From Favolaschia claudopus (taxonomy: Eukaryota; Basidiomycota; Agaricomycetes; Agaricales; Mycenaceae), in the NCBI GenBank assembly GCA_037176885.1, contig JAWWNJ010000008.1:1488001-1552000 (forward strand): a stretch of 64,000 bases of DNA. The letters run 5' to 3'. The translations under genes were made by a program, and so were the position numbers. The notes beneath the pieces were generated by a model. The model was not told where the DNA came from, did no database searches, and was given only the letters and a program-made list of their open reading frames with translations. This document shows, one piece after another, positions 55,623 through 64,000 of the stretch. Each line of letters opens with the position of its first letter. Position 1 is the stretch's first letter.

Positions 55623-56701
55623 GTACCGGACAAGGTGAGGGTGAAGAGTGTGACTGGATGTCACAGTCTTTTATACCTCTGGACCACGGTTCGGACAAAC
55701 AACACCAATCCGACGCGGTGCATCCAAAAGGGCATTGCCTTCATCGAATTCAAAGATATTCAGAACCCGCGTTTTGATGCGAGGTTTCGAGCATGATACG
55801 TTGGTGCTTCTTTAGACCATTCGAAACTTTCGATTTTGCGTTCTCAAATTCACTTTGCGAATCGAATGACGAACTTCGCGCTAACATTCGCACACTCGAG
55901 TCACTGAAGCAGCCGCGAACAGCAGTTGTAAGGTTTACCTATCTATTCAATGTCCAGCTGCTGAAAACTTGACTCAATTACAGCTCCCGGAGGTTCTCCG
56001 ATTTCCGTCCAGTACGAACAAACAATATTGCTGGTTCCGTCTGCGTTAGTGGCCAACGACCAACCCTCGTGCCCCACTGTCAAAACCGGGCTCTTGTCCC
56101 CGCTACCAACCGCTACATCAGTGCTGTCGTCGTCGTTTGTTGCAGCGCTGAACCCGACTCTGCGAACAAACTAAGCCTGAGCTCTACGCATCATGTCCAT
56201 TCTTTTACTTTGAATATCCTTCGGCTTCTTCTACAATCTCAATCAGTCGAGTCTCACAACCCGCCATGTCGAAGTATTTTCTTGTACATCTCTCCAATGA
56301 CACTGTCGCATTCTCTGCATCAATGATAAGACATGGTTTCTGTCTTCCCCCCGTTGTCCCCGAAAAACGGCCTGCGTAACTGGTGTTCCCCAGCGAGATT
56401 TTTTCGAATACTGCACAGATTACTTTTCTTTGTCTCTTTTCTTTTTTGATTTCGACTCATCAACCAGAATTTGATGAGTCTCCGAGAGTCTTCCACATCC
56501 TGCGCTCGAGTATTTTCAGTTGATCGGCGCGTTATGCCATAGTGTGGGCCCCAAGCTACAGCCGACCATGAATGAGCGTAGAATTGTGCATAACGATGGA
56601 TGAGTAATGTACATTGTGGGTAGTGGGTAGTAGAGTTGAGATGCGACCAGAAGATAGTACAAGGAAGCAGAAGCGAAAGTAGAACAATCAATAATCCCTC
56701 C
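55623..56701. other. Intergenic, no supported gene
   Basis: Short frames only; nothing recognisable. Confidence 0.45.
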
Positions 56702-57789
56702 CTACAATTCCTCGATCTCTCCTTCTTCTTTCTCCTCAATCTCTCCTTCTTCTTTCTCCTCGTCGACTCGTTCGAGCTTCTGATTCGTGGATTGCGATGA
56801 AGACGCCGCCACTGATGCAGGCTGTTCTGCTGAGCTAGATGCAGATAGGGATGCTGTTGCCCGACCAACTGGGATTAGTCGTAGCGCAGACGCATACAAG
56901 ATAGACATACGAGTAGTCCGGAGTGAAGGGTAACCTAGCACCATTGCCTGCGGGTGCGTACTCCCTCTACTTGCATAGCTGCTACTGCGATCCGAGCCAG
57001 TCAACAAATCTTGAATCAAAAACAGAAACTGGACTGACGGGCGAGCATGACGCTGGCGCTCGAGAGCACGCTGAACGGCCCGTCTTGTGCTGTATATATC
57101 CGGATGTAGCGATCCCGGGCGCGCCGGGTAATGAGAGGCCACCGAGCGTTGGCGCTTGTGCTCTCTGTGGGCACGGATAGAGGAGGCAAGAGCAGGATCG
57201 TCGTCAAGCGTCGACGGCACTAACCTGCAAGATAAAGAGACAGGGAAATGACCCTCACTGGCAGGCCAGGTTGACAGGTCACACTCACCATGCGGGTGTT
57301 AGCGCGTCTCGAACCTCGCGTAATTTGGCGAGGACGGGTTGGAACAGGCCGTCGAGGAACGATTGTTGTCTTGCGCGATCCATGATCGCCAAGGAGGAAT
57401 AGAGGTAGCTGACTTCGCCATTGTTGTGCGACGAGTTGCTGGGAGGCACCAGTGTTCGGTCTATATTTCGCAGGACGTCATCAAGCATGTAGAAGTCTCT
57501 TAGTACCTGAGCCCGACATGAGCCAATTGAGCAAACTAATGCACTCAGCACTTACTGTGAGCAGATGGGGGGTCGAGAGTTCCTCGCCGCAAGTATGCAG
57601 CAGGGCAACGCTTAAGAACATACGATAAAGTCCCTCGCCGCGATACGCCCAAGTTTCGCGCTTCGCGGTAGTTGCAGAGGTGATGGTGGCAATTGTGGAG
57701 GCAGGAAGCACGCCGGAGATGAGGTGGAGGGTGCAGCGAGCTTGGGAAAGGAACCGTGCAACGAAAGAGTCAAGTTGGACTGGAGGCAT
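56702..57789 (-). CDS. Hypothetical protein with acidic C-terminal repeat
   Basis: Not recognised. Three exons on the minus strand: from ATG 57789 (MPPVQLDSFVARFLSQARCT..) to ..EELSTPHLLT; then VLRDFYMLDDVLRNIDRTLV.. to ..EVRDALTPAW; then LVPSTLDDDPALASSIRAHR.. to the stop at 56702. The introns (about 57504-57556 and 57222-57290) are GT-AG and in phase. The first two exons look helical, with AYRGEGLYRMFLSVALLHTC. The third is Arg/Ser-rich and ends in a duplicated acidic unit (EEKEEGEI twice). About 320 aa. No membrane segment or signal peptide is seen. Confidence 0.6.
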
Positions 57790-60700
57790 CCGAGCGTGGA
57801 GGAGGATGCGGAAGAAAAGATGATGTTTGGTTCGGATTGATCCTCTTGAGATGAGTCGTGACCGCGAAAAGCCCTTCAGACTACAGAGTAGCAGCAATGT
57901 AATCCCTAGATCTATAGAAGCTTGAGTCAAGGCCGACCACTAAGGAAAGTTGACTCCGCAAGCTGGTCTACAGTGTTGCAACAGTACCACTCTTTTCCAA
58001 CGGGTTCCATGTTCCCGAGTTCACACCCCGAGTCCTAGATTCCGTCAGTCTAGCGCGATTTCGCATGAGTGCGCTGGCAGCGCTGGAAACAAGCTGGAAA
58101 GATTCAAAGGTTCAAACCCTTCCCACGGTGTCCATTCAGACTGCAGCGACGGAATTATTACAGCAACTTGGCAGTGAATAAATAGTTTGCAAGCATTTGA
58201 GATTCAAAGACTAAAGCGCCATCGATAAATACTGGTAGTACCTTGCCCCCCGCGACAACTAGAGACGCTATGTCGACGGCAATAACTGGTTGCCAATGGG
58301 AACCTTCAACCCGGCGAACACCAACCTTCATGACGCAGCATGATGCTGCAGCTCGACACCACAGATTAGGCCAACGATAAACGCTCAACAGAAGAACTGC
58401 CGGAGTGGACCAACTTCAAGCAATCCAGCTCTATGTGCGGAAAATCTGCTTTCAAAACTTCGGCTTTCCGTTAGAGCGACTCCGAGCGAGTGTCAATGGG
58501 GAGCGATACTTCTTGTTCCTTCAAGTTGACATCGCTGCCGGACACTTGCTAGCTACTCGTAGGATGATGGCTTGCCGGACACTTGCTAGCTACTCGTAGG
58601 ATGATGGAAGCGGTGAAGGTGAAGTCAGAAGTAGAAGGTCGTCGCAGACTGGTACACTCTTGAAGATAAGCCAACAGTCTTCCGACGAAAGCAGCGGAAC
58701 CGTGTACTCGGAATTCGAAGCTCTGTGCATGTAATTGGATGTTAGCCAGAGCTGCAGGAACATTGTTGGAATAGGAATAAGAGAAACAGCATAGAGAAAC
58801 AAGGCAACTGGGGGAAACCGATGTTATTCAAAGAACACGCGCTGAGATATTTTGACTCGGTCGAAATTCTGGTCCGTTAGTCAGATGCGTGAAACGAATT
58901 TGGGCGAAGCGAAAGAGTTTCGAGTTGGTCTGCTAAGCTTCTCAAAACTGCGCGGTCATACCGCGGTCTGTGAACATGTTTAGTCTACGGAGACTCGGAA
59001 AAAAAGTGACAACTCGACTTTGGAGTGATCTGTGGATGGACGACAAGGTAAGTAAGAGATTTTGAATCGCAAAACCAGAATCGTGTTGACGGAAACGTTG
59101 TACGCAGCGTTCGCGGGGAGTACAAGACAAACACAACAAATCTGAGCGGTGTCGGCAGCCGCTGGTCTTAATTCTCCTTCCACTGGGCAAAATGTTTTTG
59201 CATCAGGAAGAAAACACAAGTCGGAGGCTCAAAATACCAAGTTCATACAAATCAGATTCGGGATTATCTTTCAAGAGCCGCCACTCCCGAGCGACCAAGT
59301 AAGACACCTAAGATTAGTCGAAACGGAAGGAGTTGAGCTGAAAGAATGGCGAAAATGTTTGCTTCTTCCCATCAACAAACTTTTTTTGCTCGGACGACGC
59401 ACATCAACCACCCAACCAAGTCAAGTAGTATGCGTGCATCTCACCAATTCACACCCGAGGCAACGATATTCTGGGACTTACCTGACGACGAAAACACAGG
59501 GCTTTTGAGTCTGGCGCCAACACAGGGATATTCAAAGGTTGGCGGATGTGAGGATGCTTCGAGTTGAATCATCTCTTTGTCGACGGTCGTTGAAGATCTC
59601 TAGGCCGTAAATCAAGTCAAGTCAATCAACTCTGAATTTTCTGCATATCTCTCATAGATGGAGTATGCTCAATAGCCTGCAAAAAATCGTCACTTGGTAT
59701 TCAGACTTCATTGATCGTCAGCTTCGGAGCCTGACTGTACGTTCGATGGAGCAGCGGGTTGGCCCTCCTCGACACAAGCACCTTGACATCGTCATGCATG
59801 TCGCTCCACCACACCAAGATTATCTGGCCAGAAACGAAGACTACTTAGAAAGAAAACGAAAACCCGACAAACGCACCATGCGGCCCGTTGCCACACCCAA
59901 AGAGAAACCCTTCAAAGTGGCTATAATTCACAGCTGAGGGATAACATCGTCGCCGCACATGCCACTGGTGCCAGAAGAAAATGAAGCGGCCAATGCTGGG
60001 ACTGCGGCGCTGCTACCACGACTCGACTCCGGAGCTCTGCTTCCCTTCGCCTAGTATGTCAGCTCTCTCCAATATAGCAGGAAGTCACTCACCATATTCA
60101 AAGGATGAGACAGCTGAGTCTGTGGTCGTTGGTGAAGAATGGAGCTGTGGTGAAACAACAAACTCGGAGACTCTCGGAGACTTCGCTAAGCGACTTAAAC
60201 GGTCTTGGCCGACAACAACAGATGGCCAACCGCCGTCTCTCTCATGACCAAGTCAATTTTCAAAGTCGTTAGTCTCCAGACTTCCACAACCACTGCGTCT
60301 TTACCAGGGACTTCAAGACACTTAGTCACGATTGTGGCCGGGGGAAAGCTTGACGTCCATCCCCTCCCTGCTGCTGAAGTCTGTTCCCATTGTCCTCCCG
60401 TTGACTGCATGATCAGTCACACAGGTGCATGAGTTCTAATCAGTGGACGAGAATCGTCAAATATTACAAGAGTCTAGTCAGTGACCTTCTCCTTCGACTG
60501 AACCGATCCGTACCCTGGTGAGATGTCCTCTGGTTTGCAACTCACTCAGATGATCATACAACCTTGTCGTGTACTAGCGCGGTGCTGCCTCCATTTACGC
60601 GCCGCCATCGCAGATTTCATCGGACACGATTATACCGTTACGGGAGGTACCAACTATATCAGCACTCATTGTCGGGTCTCTTTCTTCTGGAGACCTCCAT

Positions 60701-61716
60701 ATTTTCGCGGAGAGGCAGCTTCAAGACGGGACAATCGGAAATCCAGATCTGCAGTTGATGGCGGAAACGACGTCTCGCGAACCATTGACTCGGAACCTGA
60801 GCCCAATCCTTGACATTCAGTTTCGCATGTGCGCAGACCGTTTTCCGCTTGGCTTTGAGTTCTGAATCGAATTTTACTGGCAGTGTAGGGCTCCTCTGCT
60901 CTCTCCATCCCAACCTGCGTACTCTTCTACTTTCGTTATTTTTTATCTAGGGAGGTACTTACACCTTGCCCGGCTCATCGCTCATCAGATTTCTGATACG
61001 TATATCTAGCCCGGCGTCACAACCTGAATATAGTGCGACTTGTCCGTAAAATGGGCATAGATAGCATCAGCGAAGACAAGTCACGGTCTTCGCCATCTCA
61101 CGGACTACGGGTGCGGCAAAAGCAACTGAGCAGCTCAGGTTTCTTGGGACGCCTCTTCGAACAGAGATGGTGGGCGGAATTGCATAATACAGAGTGTATC
61201 ATTGGCTTTTCTTCGACGGTGAGTACGACATCTTGTTTTGCCTTACTGTAACTCACGCCTCAAAGACTAGATCAAAATCCCGATCCTCAAGAGTACCAAA
61301 AGAGTACTGTAAACCCAGTGTGCACGAACAATCCCTCAAAGATAGAGATGACGTTGACGGGACGGTAAGACCACATTATTCTGAATGCGTCTTGAAGGTT
61401 GGATGCGTTACAGCGAAACGCCAAGAATACCCTCGAGCGATCGCTTGAGGCTGCGATTATCTCCAGCTACCCACCCAAGATGATAATGTTGCGAACCGCT
61501 ACACATTCATCAGGACGTCAATCAGGGTGTAGAACAAACCTTAAATTGGAGTGAATTCTGGCGTCTCAGAGCGGGACCATGCCGCGTCTACCAACCGAAG
61601 CAGCGTGAACTGGACGGTCGTTGAACAAAACAGAAAACATTTTCATACGGAATATCGTAGAAGTGTCAGACTGATTTACCTCTAGTCAAGCAAATGAATT
61701 TTCTTGAGCACTGAAC
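57790..61716. other. Gene-poor stretch with scattered ORFs
   Basis: Frames with some protein character: 58158-58388 minus (VIAVDIASLVVAGGKVLPVF), 59665-59937 plus (LQKIVTWYSDFIDRQLRSL), 59981-60247 plus (LGDFAKRLKRSWPTT) and 61033-61251 plus (SSGFLGRLFEQRWWAELHNT). I could not connect them by splice sites into a gene, and no domain is evident. Confidence 0.35.
58536..58607. repeat. 37-bp tandem duplication (two units)
   Basis: TGCCGGACACTTGCTAGCTA.. begins at 58536 and again at 58573, and both units run to ..GGATGATGG. The near-perfect identity marks a recent local duplication. Confidence 0.9.
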
Positions 61717-62087
61717 CTATTTCAAGTGAACCATCGTCAGCAAATTGAGAACAAAGCACAAAATGCCAGAGGGAAGCGTGAGAAGAGGGTGTTGAATATC
61801 ATGTGATCGCGTTTTCTTCCTCTTGACCTTCGTGCACATCTCCCATATCATCAGCGCCACCGCCAGTTCAGCTCCACGCATGCCCTTTACAAACGCTTCC
61901 AACTTCAACGCACTATCGACAGAGCTGAAATACACCGTAAGGACCTCAACTCATCGGCGAAGAAGCTCCGAGTCCGTATTCAAGCCGAAGTCTTTCAGAC
62001 CGCCCGCCTTTGTAGCCCACTGGATCTTGTCCAACTGGCCGGCGTGAATGTTGAACTCCGCAATATCATAATCTCGAAGCGTCTCCT
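61717..62087 (-). pseudogene. Gene fragment with in-frame stop
   Basis: Reading leftward after an acceptor-like GTTGTAG at 62088, one frame gives ETLRDYDIAEFNIHAGQLDK, ..KAGGLKDFGLNTDSELLRR, a TGA, and then in the same frame VEVLTVYFSSVDSALKLEAF, VKGMRGAELAVALMIWEMCT and KVKRKKTRSHDIQHPLLTLP to a stop at 61717. Both sides are clearly protein-like, so the TGA probably breaks one gene. The family is not recognised. Confidence 0.45.
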
Positions 62088-62610
62088 ACAACGAAGCATA
62101 GCGCAGATGGGCGGCCCGACACTCGTTTTGAATGATTCGGCTTTTCCTGGCCAGTTATCCAGTCTAGTTGTTTTCCTTTTCACTGAAAGTGATTGCTGGG
62201 TTGGTTCCATCTCTTTATCATTCTTTTATCTAACTCGTTGAACCCTTCCAGGCATGCGGGAAGCGAACGAACGCCTTCCCCCTCTCGTTTTCTCTTCGCG
62301 TTCGTGTTTGCGATGTGAGCCGCGGTACCTATTGTGATTCTCTCTGAAACTGATCAGGAATCGAAGTCCGATTGCCAGAGATATCTATTCGGTCCATCGT
62401 CGTAAGTCACCGTTCTTCTGACTCATAATTTACCTAGACTGAGCTTGAAATAGTGATAAGTGGTTTGCGACTATACCGGCAGTCACGAATCGAGTTGGTG
62501 AAGATATGAACTTCAGATACATCGAACCCTGGTCTCCGTTTCTGGAGGCAAGTTTGAAAGGTGCAACAACTTTCGGCAATTTTATTCAACGGCAACGTGA
62601 ATCGAGCCCA

Positions 62611-63355
62611 TGTTTCTAGACAAGAAGGTGTATTGCACACGCCAGCTGAAGTCCGCCCTTGGTCGAATCTCCGAGGCTCGGGCCGTTGGCGATGCCGCTA
62701 AAGCAGCTCTTCTGGAGGTGCGTCTGTGAAACTGACATGCCTCTTTTCTGTCCCCAACAATATTTGTGGTTTCCAGGAATGGTCACAACGACCCGCCGAT
62801 CTGCTGCCATTCATGGAGGTACGAGGTTTTTGCAACATAGTCCCAGGCCGCTTAATTATCATTCCGGCACGAAAGGTTGCCCGCTCTCTACGGGCATGGG
62901 GCAAAACCTACGTGAAGGAGCGCCAGAAATGTGCCTCACAAAACGAGAAGATGTGCGCGTCTTTCGTAGATTTATTGATTATTGATTGACTGATCGTGGC
63001 TACAGATCCAAGGCGTTTTATCAACCGTACGCGTTCAGCTCGTCGTCCGTCTTCCGTTCCCCGTTGCTTCAACGTACACTGGAGCTATACAACAATGACC
63101 TTGAGCTTGTGCCATTCCATGGTAAGGCAAACATCATCGTGTGAATGATTTTCTCGCTCACTCCCAATGTGTCTAGTTTTGACGAAGATCCGAGATGAGG
63201 TTTGGCTCGAGATTAGAAGCCTCGTTTTTAGGGCGAGTCCTCAGGTGGTAGACACAAAGCCACCAACGCATGCGAAGACCTTTTGCTCCTTTTGTTCCAA
63301 GTCCAAACGCCGGTACTTGGCGAATGATCTGCTTCAGCATATCCACAAAGTGTGA
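62611..63355 (+). CDS. Small hypothetical protein with C-terminal Cys/His cluster
   Basis: ATG 62611 (MFLDKKVYCTRQLKSALGRI..). Introns at about 62719-62777, 62819-62875, 62952-63005 and 63122-63177, all GT-AG, join ..AKAALLE / EWSQRPADLLPFME / VARSLRAWGKTYVKERQKCA / SKAFYQPYAFSSSSVFRSPL / VLTKIRDEVWLEIRSLVFRA. The protein ends TFCSFCSKSKRRYLANDLLQ-HIHKV at 63355. The CSFC..HIH cluster resembles an incomplete C2H2 or similar zinc-binding knuckle (C-x2-C-x14-H-x-H). About 190 aa, function unknown. Confidence 0.55.
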
Positions 63356-64000
63356 GATACCGCAGCTTCACCATCGGTGAAACTCCTTCTCGAACAAATA
63401 TCCCCAGGCATCCCGACGACTTCCCCCGAGCTCGAGAGGCCCTTTGTACAACGCTGTCAGAACGATTCTGTCGGTTATGCCCCATGTCGTTGAAGTCGTA
63501 CAGACCCGATGGACTCGCTATGCACCAGGCTACAAAGTGAGCTCGCGAGTCGCTAGTTCATAGCGTCCGTTTCTTTTGCATGCTGATTTTGTTGTCGATA
63601 GGCACAAATAAGTCCCGTCGAGCAGCTCGACTTGTATCTGTTGTTGATGCAGATTTCGTGAACATTTCATCCTGTAATCTATCCATATAGATTTTGTATT
63701 TCTACCTCAGATATCTCGGCGGCGCGCATCCTGCTAGCCTTGTCTTTTCTACTTAGCACTCTGTAGACTGTGAGAGAATCTGTACTTCGTCTACAGAAAT
63801 TCGTGATGCTCTCTTACCCTTTCCCGGTCCCAGTGTGGGTTGTTTTCTCAATGGAACTCGCCTTATGCCTCTCATTCGTTTTCTCTCTTAACTGCTGGCC
63901 CGGGTCTGAGTCATTATGATTGCAAGCCCACAACGTCAAACGCGGTCACATGCCCGCGGAGTTTCGCGGTATTGGTTTCCATGTCTTGTAGTTGTACTCT
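63356..64000. other. Right edge, intergenic
   Basis: No supported gene. A 9-bp perfect stem, TCTGTAGAC/GTCTACAGA (63760-63797, 20-nt loop), is the only structure noticed. Confidence 0.4.

Noticed and set aside
56320..56868. 182-aa Arg/Lys-rich leftward ORF
   Set aside because: It overlaps the 3' exon of the gene at 56702-57789 in another frame and mirrors its acidic-repeat codons; a shadow frame.

Overview
The window looks like a piece of a filamentous basidiomycete genome, most likely an Agaricomycete. Genes are cut by many short introns (about 45-80 bp, mostly GT-AG) and lie on both strands without operons. The protein set also fits: a tyrosine-kinase-like kinase, an aryl-alcohol-oxidase-like GMC enzyme, Zn2Cys6 and MYND proteins, and a Ubc13-type E2. 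I built gene models by following reading frames across splice sites by eye. Exon edges are proposals and no database search was possible.

Layout. 1-814: C-terminal part of a short-chain dehydrogenase (SDR). 815-3012: intergenic DNA with a candidate structured element (834-915), a 764-bp terminal-inverted-repeat (TIR) element and a 514-bp mariner-like MITE. 3033-5592: transcription factor with two tandem Zn2Cys6 clusters. 5788-15499: metabolic block with a HpcH/HpaI-type aldolase, a relic, a flavin monooxygenase, a Dal5-like MFS transporter and a TauD-like dioxygenase; the aldolase and monooxygenase carry apparent frameshifts. 16051-21299: ubc13 with two GC-AG introns, a complete SDR paralogous to the first, and a single-pass membrane protein. 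24200-27599: long TKL-type kinase. 27711-31367: an inverted-block element and a 565-bp MITE. 31803-32586: MYND protein. 33454-41742: two inverted copies of a 0.74-kb repeat; one is split by a fresh gag-only LTR retrotransposon, and between them lies a gene with two tandem degenerate RNase III-like domains. 43278-46177: 2.9-kb TIR element packed with CCTCCGCC/GGCGGAGG motifs, followed by the second copy of the structured element. 48107-50591: GMC oxidoreductase. 50592-64000: gene-poor, with two decayed tandem-duplicated small genes, a 214-bp foldback element, two hypothetical genes and a pseudogene fragment.

The aldolase, monooxygenase, transporter and dioxygenase could serve one catabolic route with the nearby Zn2Cys6 regulator, but that is inference from proximity. 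The signals I rate most worth following are the structured element found twice with compensatory stem changes, the double pseudo-RNase III gene, and the double Zn2Cys6 regulator. At least five TIR-type elements plus one very recent LTR element mark this as an actively rearranging region.
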